A DNA stretch of 64,000 nt, from the NCBI RefSeq assembly GCF_008386565.1, contig NZ_VUKA01000002.1:248001-312000 (forward strand), in the 5' to 3' direction. Positions 35,317 through 47,390 of the stretch are shown here, piece after piece (position 1 is the stretch's first letter; each line of letters opens with the position of its first letter). The translations under genes were made by a program, and so were the position numbers. Origin of the DNA: Teichococcus oryzae. GTDB taxonomy: Bacteria; Pseudomonadota; Alphaproteobacteria; Acetobacterales; Acetobacteraceae. Below the pieces are notes generated by a model that was not told where the DNA came from, ran no database searches, and saw only the letters and a list, made by a program, of their open reading frames with translations.

Positions 35317-36939
35317 ATGCCAGCCCCCTTCCGCACCGTCCTGGCCCTGCTGGCCGGGCTTGGCGCCACCCTTGCCGGCCATTCCGCCGCCGCGCAGACC
35401 CTGCGCATCGCCATGTCGGGCGAAACCACCTCGGCCGACCCGCACAATTATTCCCTGACGCCCAACACCACCCTGCAGCAGCACATCTTCGAGGCGCTGA
35501 CCGAGGTGGATGCCGACCTCAAGGTGCGGCCGGGGCTGGCCACGCGCTGGGAGCGCCTGGACGACCTGACCTGGGTGTTCCACCTGCGCGACGGTGTGCG
35601 CTTCCACAACGGCCAGGCCTTCGGCGCGCCGGATGTGGTGTTCAGCTATTGCCGCACCCTGAACAATCCCGGGGAGGTGGTGCAGTCCTTTTCCCGCGTC
35701 ACCCGCCGCATCGCCGGGCTGGAAGCGGTGGATGAGCGCACCCTGCGCCTCACCACCAAGGTGCCGGAGCCGCTGCTGCTGAACGACCTGGAACGGCTGG
35801 CCATCCTGCCGCGGACACTGGCCGGCAGCGCCACGCTGGACTTCGGCAAGGGCGAGGATTGCGGCTTCGCCGGCCCCTGGCCCACCGCGCAGCAGTTCAA
35901 CGACACCTCCGCCGCCATCGGCACCGGCCCCTTCAAGCTGAGGAGCTACACCCCGGGCGGCGCCATCGAGCTGGACCGGAACGACGATTACTGGGGCGAC
36001 AAGCCGCATTGGGCGCAGGTCAGGCTGACGCCGGTCACCGCCGCCGGGCCGCGCATGGCCGGGCTGCTGGCGGGCGACCAGGACGTGATCGAAAGCCCCG
36101 GCACGGGTGACCTCGCGAATCTGCGGAAGAACCCCGGCTTCGTGCTGGCCAACAAGCCGACCACTCGGCTGATCTTCATCCAGCTCGACACCGGCCGCAG
36201 CCCCAGCCCCTTCGTCAATGGCGGGCAGGGCCGGAACCCGTTGCAGGACGTGCGGGTGCGGCAGGCGCTGTCGCTCGCCATCGACCGCAAGGCGGTGCAG
36301 GAGCGGGTGATGGACGGCGTCGCCACCCCGGCCGCGCAATACCTGCCGGAGGGCATGACGGGCACCCTCCCCGGCCTGCCGGTGCTGCCCTACGACCCGG
36401 CGCGCGCGAAGCAGCTCCTGGCCGAGGCCGGCTACAAGGACGGCTTCGCCCTGACCTTCCACGCCACCAACAACCGCTACATCAACGATGCCCGGCTGGC
36501 GCAGGCGCTGGCGCAGTTCTGGAACCGCATCGGCGTGAAGGTGGAGCTCGATGCCATGCCTTCCTCCGTGTTCTTCGGGCGGCGGGGCAAGAAGGAGTTC
36601 TCGGTTTCCATGGGCGGCTGGGCGGCCGACGCGGACGAGACGCTGATGTTCTTCCGCTCCTGGCTGCTGACCTCCGACCGGGCGCAGGGCCTCGGCACCA
36701 GCAATTACGGCGGCTGGTCGAACCCGGCCTTTGACGGGCTGACGGGCCGCGCCATGGAAACCATGGACCCCGCCGCCCGGGGCGGGCTGCTGCAACAGGC
36801 CAGCCGGGTCGCGGTGGACGAGATGCCGGTGGTTCCGGTGCATTTCGAGAATGCCGTCTGGGCGATGCGCAAGGGCCTCGCCTATGGCGGGCGCATGGAC
36901 CAGACCACCAGCGCCGCCGAGATCCGCCCGGCGGAATGA
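35317..36939 (+). CDS. ABC transporter periplasmic substrate-binding protein, peptide/nickel (SBP_bac_5) type
   Basis: A 540-residue binding protein of the oligopeptide family. A signal peptide (VLALLAGLGATLAG ... AAAQ) is followed by LRIAMSGETTSADPHNYS. Central landmarks are GTGPFKLRSYTPGGAIELDRND-type and LQDVRVRQALSLAIDR, and the C-terminus has VDEMPVVPVHFENAVWAM. I prefer the ATG at 35317 because GGAG lies 8 bases upstream; an ATG 6 bases earlier is possible. No permease or ATPase genes are adjacent, so the ligand and partner transporter are unknown. An alpha/beta hydrolase gene follows and may handle the same compound. Confidence 0.92.
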   Translation: MPAPFRTVLALLAGLGATLAGHSAAAQTLRIAMSGETTSADPHNYSLTPNTTLQQHIFEALTEVDADLKVRPGLATRWERLDDLTWVFHLRDGVRFHNGQAFGAPDVVFSYCRTLNNPGEVVQSFSRVTRRIAGLEAVDERTLRLTTKVPEPLLLNDLERLAILPRTLAGSATLDFGKGEDCGFAGPWPTAQQFNDTSAAIGTGPFKLRSYTPGGAIELDRNDDYWGDKPHWAQVRLTPVTAAGPRMAGLLAGDQDVIESPGTGDLANLRKNPGFVLANKPTTRLIFIQLDTGRSPSPFVNGGQGRNPLQDVRVRQALSLAIDRKAVQERVMDGVATPAAQYLPEGMTGTLPGLPVLPYDPARAKQLLAEAGYKDGFALTFHATNNRYINDARLAQALAQFWNRIGVKVELDAMPSSVFFGRRGKKEFSVSMGGWAADADETLMFFRSWLLTSDRAQGLGTSNYGGWSNPAFDGLTGRAMETMDPAARGGLLQQASRVAVDEMPVVPVHFENAVWAMRKGLAYGGRMDQTTSAAEIRPAE

Positions 36940-36985
36940 ATCGAGCGGAATGAACCCCGCCGCGCCCTTCAAGCAGGATGTTCTG

Positions 36986-37876
36986 ATGAGCTTTGCCGAT
37001 ACCCTGGCCGCGGCGCTGGCGCCGCTTGGCCGCCAGGCGATCCCCTTTGTTGACCAGGCGGGCGACCCTTCCCGCCCGCTGGTGCTGCACACCTACCGCC
37101 CGGATGGCTTCACCGCCGACAGCCCGGTGGTGATCGTGCAGCACGGCATGAACCGCAATGGCGACGAATACCGTGATTTCTGGATCCCCGCGGCAGACGC
37201 CCACAAGCTGCTGATCGTCGCCCCTACCTTCGGCCATGCCGAGTACCCGGACCCCGACACCTACAACAACGGCCACGTCCTGGCCGCCGATGGCAGCCTG
37301 CGCCCGCGCCACCAATGGGGCTACGAGGTGCCGGCGCGGGTTTTCGCCCTGTTGCGCCAGGCCGGCGTCACGCAACGGGAAAAGGTGCATTTCTTTGGCC
37401 ATTCGGCCGGCGGGCAGTTCGGCCACCGCATGGCAGCGACCCAGGACCTCACCCCCTTCGAGGCGATCGCCGTCGGCAATCCGGGTTGGTACAGCCTGCC
37501 GGTGCTGGACAAGCCCTTCCCTGAGGGACTGGGCGGCATCGGGCTGCGGGAGGACGACCTGCGCCGCCTGCTGGACTTCCCGCTGCTGATCCTGGCGGGC
37601 GAGCAGGACATCGAGACCAGCGGCCCCAGCCTGCCGGCCAACGCCGCCGCCGTGGCGCAGGGGCCGCACCGCTATGCCCGGGCGCGGAACTACCTGGCGG
37701 CCGGCCGGGCGGCGGCGGAGCGACTCGGCATGGCCTGCCGCTGGCGCCTGCAAAGCGTGCCGCATATCGGCCATGACGGCGCCGCCATGTCCCGCGTTGC
37801 CGCCAGCCTGTGGTTCGAGAACACCATGCCGGAAGACGCGGTGCTGGCCGGATGGGGCGGGCGGTCCTCCCTGTAG
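36986..37876 (+). CDS. Alpha/beta hydrolase
   Basis: A 296-residue alpha/beta-hydrolase fold protein. The nucleophile elbow is FGHSAGGQFGHRMA with Ser in GHSAG. The acid is likely Asp in LILAGEQDIETSG and the base His in VPHIGHDGAAMS. An early oxyanion segment is VIVQHGMNRNGDEYRDFW. I chose the ATG at 36986 with AGGA 7 bases upstream; an ATG at 36950 would add 12 residues. There is no signal peptide with this start. It begins 46 bases after the binding-protein gene, so the two probably form one transcript. The substrate is not identifiable. Confidence 0.85.
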   Translation: MSFADTLAAALAPLGRQAIPFVDQAGDPSRPLVLHTYRPDGFTADSPVVIVQHGMNRNGDEYRDFWIPAADAHKLLIVAPTFGHAEYPDPDTYNNGHVLAADGSLRPRHQWGYEVPARVFALLRQAGVTQREKVHFFGHSAGGQFGHRMAATQDLTPFEAIAVGNPGWYSLPVLDKPFPEGLGGIGLREDDLRRLLDFPLLILAGEQDIETSGPSLPANAAAVAQGPHRYARARNYLAAGRAAAERLGMACRWRLQSVPHIGHDGAAMSRVAASLWFENTMPEDAVLAGWGGRSSL

Positions 37877-37905
37877 GAAGGCTGCGGCGGGTGCCGGCTT
37901 GCCGG

Positions 37906-38577
37906 CTACAAGGCCGGCCGGTTCCCGAAAATGGCGGTGCCGATCCGGACATGGGTGGCGCCATGGGCGATGGCGGCCTCGAAATCGCCGCTCATGCCCA
38001 TGGACAGCGTGCCGAGTCGCAACCGCCCGGCCGCCTCCGCCAGGGCGGCGAAATGCGGGTTCGGGTCTTCCTCGGCAGGCGGGATGCACATCAGGCCGGC
38101 AACCGGCAGGCCATGGCTTTCCCGGCATTCGGCCACGAAGTCATCCAGCGCCTCGGGCAGGATGCCGGCCTTTTGCGGCTCCCGCCCGGTGTTCACCTGC
38201 ACCAGAACCTGCGGGCGGCGCCCTTCCCGGGCCATCGACTCGGCGAGAACCGCGGCCAGCCTGGGCCGGTCCAGGCTTTCGATCACGTCGGCCACCCGCA
38301 CGGCATCCCTTGCCTTGTTGGTTTGCAGGGCGCCGATGATGTGCAGCCGCAGGTCCGGATGATCCGGGCGCAGGGCGGGGAACTTCCCGGCGGCCTCCTG
38401 CACCCGGTTCTCGCCGAAGCAGTTCTGGCCCGCGGCCAGCGCGGCGGCCACCGCTTCGGCGGGGTGGAATTTGGACACGGCGACCAGGGTGACGGCGTCC
38501 GCCGCGCGCCCGGCGCGAAGGGCGGCCTCGGCGATGCGCGCGCGCACCTGCTTCATGTTCTCGGCGATGCTGGACAT
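37906..38577 (-). CDS. yggS: YggS-family pyridoxal phosphate homeostasis protein
   Basis: A 223-residue PLP-binding protein with a single TIM-barrel domain, homologous to YggS/PROSC, which buffers free pyridoxal phosphate. The PLP lysine is in VAVSKFHPAE near residue 36. Further signatures are NCFGENRVQEA, LHIIGALQTNKA, VNTGREPQKAG and LSMGMSGDFEAAI with VRIGTAIFG at the end. The length is typical. It is convergent with the alpha/beta hydrolase gene and diverges from the porin, 245 bases away. Confidence 0.95.
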   Translation of the reverse strand: MSSIAENMKQVRARIAEAALRAGRAADAVTLVAVSKFHPAEAVAAALAAGQNCFGENRVQEAAGKFPALRPDHPDLRLHIIGALQTNKARDAVRVADVIESLDRPRLAAVLAESMAREGRRPQVLVQVNTGREPQKAGILPEALDDFVAECRESHGLPVAGLMCIPPAEEDPNPHFAALAEAAGRLRLGTLSMGMSGDFEAAIAHGATHVRIGTAIFGNRPAL

Positions 38578-38823
38578 GGCGGGGCCAGCCTAGCCCAGCC
38601 CGCCGCATAGAGGAACGCCCGCCCTGGCTGTGGCGCCCGCGCCACAGTGTTTCAAGGAAGTCGCGCGAGCCGCAAGCGGAGCATTGCCCGCCCACTCAAC
38701 TGCGAAGCATAGTCTCCCCAGGCCTGTTTCAGCCCTGCAATATCTCTTGCGCAGGACCCTGCCGAGGGGGGCAGGCGGGCCGCGGGACAAGCCGGATGCT
38801 CCGGCGCGTGAGGAGGACTTGGG

Positions 38824-40062
38824 ATGCGCAAGATTCTGTTGGCGACCACTGCTGTCGTCGCCACCGCCGTGCTCGGCATTGCCGACGCTTCGGCGCAGCA
38901 GGCTCCGACGGTTCGCGTCGGCGGCTATTTCCGCTTCAACTACGCCTTCACCGACCAGGATCAGGGCCGGACGGCCGCCTCGGGCCAGACGTTTGATGCC
39001 GCCGGCCGCCGTGGCGCCAATCTGGGCAAGTCCGACTTCACCTCCGACGCCGAGATCCACGTGATCGTCGAGGGCAAGGCTGCCAACGGCATCAGCTACG
39101 GCACCACGATCGAAGTGCAGGTGGACCAGAACCGCCAGGCCACTGCGGGCACCGCCACCAAGACGTCCATGGACACGGACGAGATGTATGTGTGGGTGTC
39201 CTCCCCCACCGCCGGCCAGCTGCGCTTCGGTGACGAGGACGGCGTGGTGCTCGGCGCCATGGCGAACGGCTTCATCACCAACTTCGGCACCGGCGGTGTC
39301 GACGGTGACGCCTGGGACAACGTTGTCGGCGGCAACTATCGCCCGGCCTACATCGCCGGTGGCTACCTGAACGACAGCACCAAGGTGATCTACACCTCGC
39401 CGCAGTTCTTCGGCTTCGACTTCGGCGCGTCCTTCGGCTTCAACGACGCCGAGGGCGAGGACAGCGGCTGCGAGACCTTCGGCGTCAACTGTGACCGCGC
39501 CGACTCCTATTCCTACGGCGTTGCCGGCGCGCGCCGTAAGAACGAAGTGCAGGCCGCCCTGCGCTATCGCGGTTCCTTCGCCGGTGTCGGCCTGGCCGCC
39601 ACCGCGGGCTACATCGGCAGCGGCGCCACCAAGAACACGGACGGCGCCTCGGCTGACGGCCTGGCGGTTGGCGTGTTCGGCCTGCAGGCGACCGCCTACG
39701 GCGCCACGGTTGGCGCGAACTACGCCATTGGCCGTTCCAACGCCGGCCTGACGGTGCTGAACCAGGGCATCGACGACCGCAACCTGAACAACCTGTTCGT
39801 GGGCGCGTCCTACACGATGCAGGCCCTGACGGTTGGCGCCAACGCCAACTGGCAGACCTCGGCCGGTAACGTGAACAACCCGGCGGCCCGCAAGGACCAG
39901 ATCTGGTCGGTCGGCGCCAACTACGCGCTGGCTCCGGGCCTGGCCCTGGTGGCCGAGTACACCCAGGGCACGACCAAGGAAGGCGGCCAGGACCGCGGCC
40001 AGGGCATCGGCAACAAGACCGAAGTCAACGTGTTCATCGCGGGCATCCGCATGGCCTTCTGA
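38824..40062 (+). CDS. Outer-membrane porin
   Basis: A 412-residue beta-barrel porin. The signal peptide runs from MRKILLATTAVVATAVLG to ADASAQ. The mature part starts PTVRVGGYFRFNYAFTDQD and has alternating hydrophobic/polar strands rich in Gly, Asn and Tyr, ending in an aromatic C-terminal residue (IAGIRMAF), the BAM recognition signal. Codon choice uses more T-ending Gly/Val codons than the neighbours, as expected for a very abundant protein. The 245-base upstream region has a GC-rich hairpin (CCTGCC/GGCAGG at 38758-38775) in the leader; I see no clear promoter boxes. A strong terminator follows the gene. Confidence 0.92.
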   Translation: MRKILLATTAVVATAVLGIADASAQQAPTVRVGGYFRFNYAFTDQDQGRTAASGQTFDAAGRRGANLGKSDFTSDAEIHVIVEGKAANGISYGTTIEVQVDQNRQATAGTATKTSMDTDEMYVWVSSPTAGQLRFGDEDGVVLGAMANGFITNFGTGGVDGDAWDNVVGGNYRPAYIAGGYLNDSTKVIYTSPQFFGFDFGASFGFNDAEGEDSGCETFGVNCDRADSYSYGVAGARRKNEVQAALRYRGSFAGVGLAATAGYIGSGATKNTDGASADGLAVGVFGLQATAYGATVGANYAIGRSNAGLTVLNQGIDDRNLNNLFVGASYTMQALTVGANANWQTSAGNVNNPAARKDQIWSVGANYALAPGLALVAEYTQGTTKEGGQDRGQGIGNKTEVNVFIAGIRMAF

Positions 40063-40086
40063 TCCCTTTCGGGACCGGAAAGCTGG

Positions 40087-40121
40087 GGGCGGCGGGGAAA
40101 CCCGCCGCCCTTTTCGTTTTT
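40087..40121 (+). terminator. Strong rho-independent terminator after the porin gene
   Basis: A perfect 10-bp stem GGGCGGCGGG / CCCGCCGCCC with GAAA tetraloop is followed by TTTTCGTTTTT. It lies 24 bases after the porin stop and is the best terminator in the window, consistent with a highly expressed single-gene transcript. Confidence 0.93.
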
Positions 40122-40162
40122 GCGCTTGATCCCCCCTCTGGGCCGCCTATCGTGCGGCGGCC

Positions 40163-40675
40163 ATGCGCAAGCTCCTCGCCCTCGGGCTGATCATCCCCCT
40201 CGCCGCCTGCGGCTACGGCCGCCAGGTCCAGAATGACGAATATTACGACGACAGCCGGCGCGCCCGCGTGCAGGGCCGGCTCACCGGCTCGGACGGCATC
40301 CTGTTGCTGGGCACGGACCGGTCCTCGCCGCAGGCCGCGCAGGATGGCGGGGCGCTCGGCGTCAACGCCTATCTGTGGCGGGCCACGCTGGACACGTTGT
40401 CCTTCCTGCCGCTGACCTCGGCCGACCCGTTCGGCGGCGTCATCATCACCGACTGGTATTCGCCCCCCTCCACCCCGGGTGAGCGCTTCCGCGCCACGGC
40501 CTATATCCTGGGCCGGCAGCTGCGCTCGGACGGCGTGCGGGTGACGGTGTTCCGCCAGGAACAGCGCGGCGGCAACTGGGTGGACGCCCCGGTGGCGCAA
40601 AGCACCAACACCGATCTGGAGAACCAGGTGCTGGCCCGGGCGCGCGAGCTGCGCAGCCAGACCGCCAGCCGCTGA
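40163..40675 (+). CDS. DUF3576 family lipoprotein
   Basis: A 170-residue protein with a lipoprotein signal: MRKLLALGLIIPLAACGYG, with the lipobox cysteine at residue 16. The remainder matches the alphaproteobacterial DUF3576 family (VNAYLWRATLDTLSFLPL, ADPFGGVIITDWY, RATAYILGRQLRSDGVRVTV). The family usually lies upstream of leuS in alphaproteobacteria, as here, and its function is unknown. The leuS-lptE-holA genes follow after 122 bases, and lptE is another outer-membrane lipoprotein, so an envelope role is likely but not shown. Confidence 0.88.
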   Translation: MRKLLALGLIIPLAACGYGRQVQNDEYYDDSRRARVQGRLTGSDGILLLGTDRSSPQAAQDGGALGVNAYLWRATLDTLSFLPLTSADPFGGVIITDWYSPPSTPGERFRATAYILGRQLRSDGVRVTVFRQEQRGGNWVDAPVAQSTNTDLENQVLARARELRSQTASR

Positions 40676-40797
40676 CCCGGCGCCGCCCAGCCCCAGGGGC
40701 AGGCTCCCGCCTGCCCTGCGCGCCGCCGACCCTTCCCTTGCCGCCGCCCAGCCCCTATCCCTTGGCGGTCGCCCGTTTTTGCTGATTGCCGCATCCC

Positions 40798-43377
<2,580 letters not shown>

Positions 43378-43949
43378 CCCTGTGGCCGGCGGCTTGCCCT
43401 CCAGGCGGCGTCTGCTGCGGCTGGGCGGCCTTCTGGGCGTGTCGGCGGCTGCGCTGGCCGGATGCGGCTTCCGGCCGCTCTACGCGCCCGGAGGCGGCTC
43501 TGCGGCGGTGGAGGATGCCAGCCCCGATGTGCGCGCCATCCTGTCCTCGACCGAGGTGGCGCTGATTCCCGAACGCTCCGGCCAGTTGCTGCGGCGCGCC
43601 CTGCAGGAACGCCTGGGCGCGTCGGGCGCGAGCGGGATGAGCCATGAGCTGCGGGTCAGCCTGTATGTGGCCAACGAACTCGAAGGCTATCGCCGCGACG
43701 GCACGCCATCCCGCGTGCGGAGCACCGTGACCGGCAACTGGCTGCTGCGGGACCGGGGCACGCCGGCGGTGGTGCTGGCGCAGGGTTCCGAGCGCGCCTT
43801 CGATGCCTATGACGTGCCGGACAACCAGTTCTTCGCCGGCGATGCGGCGCGCGATGCCATGTTCCAGCGGCTGATCCGGCAACTGGCCGACGACATCGTG
43901 CTGCGCCTGAGCATCAGCCTGCGCGGCACCTCCGCCGCCTGAGCGGCCA

Positions 43950-44987
43950 TTGGCCAAGATCGACCCCCGCCGCGTCACGGCCTTTCTGAAGGAGCCGGGT
44001 GGCTGCCGCGTGGCGCTGTTGCATGGCGAGGATGCCGGGCTGATCCGCGAACGGGCGGAAGCGTTGCAGCAGGCGGTGCTGGGCGGCGACGACCCGTTCC
44101 GCCTCACCGAATTGCCGCGCGAGGCCGCGGCGAAGTCTGGCGTGCTGGCGGGCGAGATGGCGGCGCTGTCGATGACCGGCGGACGGCGCGTGGTGCGGGT
44201 GCGCGACGCGGCCGACGCGCTGGCCGGCGCGGTGAAGGACGCCCTGGCCGGTCCGGGCGAGGCATTGGTGATCCTGGAGGCCGGGGAATTGCCGGCCAGG
44301 GCGAAGCTGCGAAACCTGCTGGAGCCGCATCCGGCGGCCGCCGTGATCCCCTGTTACCGGGAGCGGGGCGCCGAGCTCGCGGCGACGATCGGGCGGCTGC
44401 TGCAGGAACAGGATGTCGGCGCCGACCCGGCCGCCCTGGAATGGCTGGCGAACCGCCTCGGCGAGGACCGCATGCTGCTGCGGCGCGAGGTGGAAAAGCT
44501 GGCCCTCTACGCAGGCGCAGGCGGCCGGCTGTCGGAGGAGGATGTGGTGGCCTGTGCCGGGGAAGGCTCCACCCTTGATCTGGACGAGGCGCTGATCGCC
44601 GCAACAGCCGGGGACGTGCCGCTGGCCGACCGGGCGCTGGATGCCGCCTTCGCCGAGGGCGCCAGTCCCATCGCGGTGCTGCGCGCGGCGCTGCGGCATG
44701 TGCAGCGCCTGCACCTGGCGGCGCTGGGTGTGGCCCAGGGACAGCCCCCTGCCGTGGCGCTGGAGGCCCTGCGGCCACCCGTGTTCTTCCGGGCGAAGCC
44801 CGGCTTCGAGCGCGCGCTGCGGCTTTGGCCGCCGGGGGCGCTGGCTGCGGCGGGCAGCGCCCTGCTGGAGGCAGAGAAGCAGGGCAAATCCGGCTCCATC
44901 GCCCGGCCGATCCCCGATGCCGTGGTGGCGCGCGCGGCGATCCTGCAGCTGGCGCGGCATGCCCTGTCCCTGAAGCGGCGCGGCTGA
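43950..44987 (+). CDS. holA: DNA polymerase III delta subunit
   Basis: HolA is the clamp-loader wrench that opens the beta sliding clamp. The 345 residues match the family. Landmarks are the N-terminal LAKIDPRRVTAFLKEPGGCRVALLHGEDAGLIRERA-type region typical of alphaproteobacteria, LVILEAGELPARAKLRNLLE and the C-terminal QGKSGSIARPIPDAVVARAA block. The only start at the beginning of the homology is TTG at 43950, 7 bases after the lptE stop, so initiation may depend on coupling to lptE translation. Confidence 0.93.
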   Translation: MAKIDPRRVTAFLKEPGGCRVALLHGEDAGLIRERAEALQQAVLGGDDPFRLTELPREAAAKSGVLAGEMAALSMTGGRRVVRVRDAADALAGAVKDALAGPGEALVILEAGELPARAKLRNLLEPHPAAAVIPCYRERGAELAATIGRLLQEQDVGADPAALEWLANRLGEDRMLLRREVEKLALYAGAGGRLSEEDVVACAGEGSTLDLDEALIAATAGDVPLADRALDAAFAEGASPIAVLRAALRHVQRLHLAALGVAQGQPPAVALEALRPPVFFRAKPGFERALRLWPPGALAAAGSALLEAEKQGKSGSIARPIPDAVVARAAILQLARHALSLKRRG

Positions 44988-45030
44988 TTGCCGCCTTTGG
45001 CCGCCAGCGCGGCCTTGCTTTAGCGGCAGG

Positions 45031-45060
45031 TTGACAGGCCAAAATCCGCCTTGCCACGAT
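45031..45060 (+). promoter_or_regulatory. Candidate sigma-70-type promoter upstream of the alpha-hydroxyacid dehydrogenase gene
   Basis: A perfect -35 TTGACA (45031-45036) is followed after 18 bases by CACGAT (3 of 6 to TATAAT). It would give a leader of about 175 bases. The rest of the 254-base gap 44988-45241 shows nothing else identifiable. Confidence 0.35.
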
Positions 45061-45241
45061 GAACCACGAACCGGATCGGCCATTCCGCTCGCTCCGCAGA
45101 AGCAGAAGGAGCGCTATTCATGCCCCGGCCAGTTCCGGCCTTTTCCTGGACAAGGCCCTTCCACCTGTCCGGCACGAGACGCCCCCTGGGACGCCGGATA
45201 CCTGCCCTTCTCCCTGACACGTTTCGGAAAAGGGTGGCGGC

Positions 45242-46516
45242 ATGAGCATGGAGAACAAGGGCGCCGCCGTTTCCGTGCCACCGCCGCCCAGGGCCATTTA
45301 CCGCTCCGTCGGCCAGGGCGTGCCGCGTCGCCTGCGGCGGATCCTGGCCCTTGATGATTTCGAGCCGGCGGCGAGACGGGTCCTTCCCCGGCCTCTCTTT
45401 GGCTATGTCGCGGGCGCGGCGGAAACCAATGCGGCCTATCGCGACAACCGGGCGGCGTTCGACGAATGGGCTTTCCGGCCCCGCTACATGATTGACGTTT
45501 CGCGGCGCAGCATCGCCACCACCCTGCTGGGGGAGGAATACCGAGCGCCCTTCGGCATCGCCCCCATGGGCCTCAGCGCCATGATGGCCTATCGCGGCGA
45601 CATCGCCCTGGCACGGGCCGCGCGGGAGGCCGGGGTCCCGATGGTCCTGAGCGGCTCCTCGCTGATCCGGATGGAGGATGTGGCGCGGGAAGCGCCGGAA
45701 AGCTGGTTCCAGGCCTATCTTCCTGTGGATGAAAGCCGCATCGCGCGCCTGCTGGACCGCGTGCTCCAGGCCGGCTTCGGCACGCTGGTGGTGACGGTGG
45801 ACACCACCACCATGGGCAACCGGGAAAACAACATCCGCACCGGCTTCTCCACCCCGCTGAAGCCATCCCTGCGGCTGGCCTGGGACGGGGCCATCCGCCC
45901 GCGCTGGCTGTGGGACACCATGTTCCGCACCTTGCGGCACCATGGCATGCCGCATTTCGAGAACAGCTTCGCCGAGCGCGGGGCCCCCATCATCGCCCGC
46001 AATGTGGAGCGCGATTTCGGCGCGCGGGACCACCTGAACTGGTCCCACATCGCCCAGATCCGGCGGCAATGGAAAGGGCATCTGGTGGTGAAGGGCATCC
46101 TGCATGGCGAGGATGCGCGGCGGGCAGCCGCGGAAGGAGTGGATGGCGTCATCGTCTCCAATCATGGCGGGCGCCAGCTCGACGGAGCGATCTCGGCCCT
46201 GCGCGCCCTGGCGGAGGTGCGGGCGGTGGCCGGCGGCATGGCGGTGATGATGGATGGTGGCGTCCGGCGGGGGGCGGATGTTCTGAAGGCGCTGGCGCTG
46301 GGCGCCGATTTCGTTTTCGCCGGGCGCCCCTTCCTGTATGCCGCCGCGGTGGCCGGGGAAGCCGGCGTGCGGCACGGAATCGATATCCTGGCGCAGGAGG
46401 TGGACCGGAACCTCGCCTTGCTGGGATGCCTATCCCCACGCGAACTCGGGCCACAGCACCTGATGCGGATCAGCGGGGCCGGGCCGGTCGGGAATTCAGC
46501 AGGGGCCGCTCTTTGA
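45242..46516 (+). CDS. FMN-dependent alpha-hydroxyacid dehydrogenase/oxidase (L-lactate dehydrogenase family)
   Basis: A 424-residue TIM-barrel flavoprotein of the lactate dehydrogenase (LldD)/glycolate oxidase family. The catalytic base His and substrate Arg are in VSNHGGRQLDGA, FMN-binding blocks are FGIAPMGLSAMMAYRGDI and MMDGGVRRGADVLKALALGA with FAGRPFLYA, and the substrate-side Tyr is in FQAYLPVDE. The N-terminal 45 residues are longer than in LldD. Whether it uses L-lactate, mandelate or another 2-hydroxyacid is not evident. It is a single gene between holA and convergent parB. Confidence 0.88.
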   Translation: MSMENKGAAVSVPPPPRAIYRSVGQGVPRRLRRILALDDFEPAARRVLPRPLFGYVAGAAETNAAYRDNRAAFDEWAFRPRYMIDVSRRSIATTLLGEEYRAPFGIAPMGLSAMMAYRGDIALARAAREAGVPMVLSGSSLIRMEDVAREAPESWFQAYLPVDESRIARLLDRVLQAGFGTLVVTVDTTTMGNRENNIRTGFSTPLKPSLRLAWDGAIRPRWLWDTMFRTLRHHGMPHFENSFAERGAPIIARNVERDFGARDHLNWSHIAQIRRQWKGHLVVKGILHGEDARRAAAEGVDGVIVSNHGGRQLDGAISALRALAEVRAVAGGMAVMMDGGVRRGADVLKALALGADFVFAGRPFLYAAAVAGEAGVRHGIDILAQEVDRNLALLGCLSPRELGPQHLMRISGAGPVGNSAGAAL

Positions 46517-46525
46517 AGGCGGCCC
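46503..46525. terminator. Hairpin at the end of the hydroxyacid dehydrogenase gene
   Basis: A 7-bp stem GGGCCGC / GCGGCCC encloses the stop codon, 8 bases before the convergent parB stop. There is no U-run; the function is inferred from position. Confidence 0.35.
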
Positions 46526-46532
46526 TCCCGCT

Positions 46533-47390
46533 CTAGGTGGGCGTGAGCAGCCTGATCAGGCCGTCCAGCTGATCCAGGTCGCGATAGGCGATGGTGATCC
46601 TGCCGCCTTTCTTGCCGTGCTGGATGGCCACCTTCAGCCCCAGCCTGGCCACCAGATCCCGTTCCAGCGCCTTGGTGTCGGCATCCTCGCTGATGGCGTC
46701 AGGGCGTGGCCTGATGCGCTCCGCCGCCGCCGCGAGGGCCTCGGTCTGGCGCACATTCAGGCCCCGCGTCACCACCATCTCCGCCAGCTTCAAAGGGTCG
46801 GAGGCTGTCAGCAGGGCGCGCGCATGGCCAGCGGACAAGGCGCCGCGCTCCACCATGTCGCGCACCTTGGGCGGCAGGGCCAGCAGGCGGAGCATGTTGG
46901 CGACATGGCTGCGGCTCTTGCCGACCGCCTGGCCCAGCGCATCCTGGGTCAGGCCGAATTCCTCGGTGAGGCGTTTGTAGCCCTGGGCTTCCTCCAGGGC
47001 GTTCAGATCCTCGCGCTGCAGGTTCTCCACCAGGGCAGCGGCCAGCGCAGCACGGTCATCCAGCTCATGTACGAAGACCGGCACTTCGTGGCGCTGCGCC
47101 AGCTGCGCCGCGCGCCAACGCCGCTCTCCGCCGATGATCTGGTAGGTGCCGGGCGCATTGGGCTTGGGCCGCACCAGAATGGGCTGCAGAACCCCATGCT
47201 CGCGGATCGAAGCGGCCAGTTCCGCCAGGCCCGACTGGTCGATGGGCCCACGCGGCTGAAAGGGGCCCGGCTCCAGCGACTCCACCGGCAGGCTTCGCGG
47301 CGCGCTGGCGGTCACCGGGGTTGCGGTGTTGCTGTCACCCAGCAAGGCGGAAAGACCCATGCCCAGCCGGGCTGGCTTGCGTGCGCTCAT
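46533..47390 (-). CDS. parB: Chromosome-partitioning protein ParB
   Basis: A CTPase and DNA-binding protein that loads on parS sites and spreads to form the origin partition complex. It has an ARLGMGLSALLGD start typical of chromosomal ParB, and CTP-binding motifs in QPILVRPK and GERRWRAAQLA. The helix-turn-helix is in LTQDALGQAVGKSRSHVANMLRLL and the C-terminal dimerisation domain ends DLDQLDGLIRLLTPT. It has 285 residues. The ATG overlaps the parA stop (ATGA). Two parS sites lie about 1.4 kb upstream in rsmG. Confidence 0.96.
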   Translation of the reverse strand: MSARKPARLGMGLSALLGDSNTATPVTASAPRSLPVESLEPGPFQPRGPIDQSGLAELAASIREHGVLQPILVRPKPNAPGTYQIIGGERRWRAAQLAQRHEVPVFVHELDDRAALAAALVENLQREDLNALEEAQGYKRLTEEFGLTQDALGQAVGKSRSHVANMLRLLALPPKVRDMVERGALSAGHARALLTASDPLKLAEMVVTRGLNVRQTEALAAAAERIRPRPDAISEDADTKALERDLVARLGLKVAIQHGKKGGRITIAYRDLDQLDGLIRLLTPT

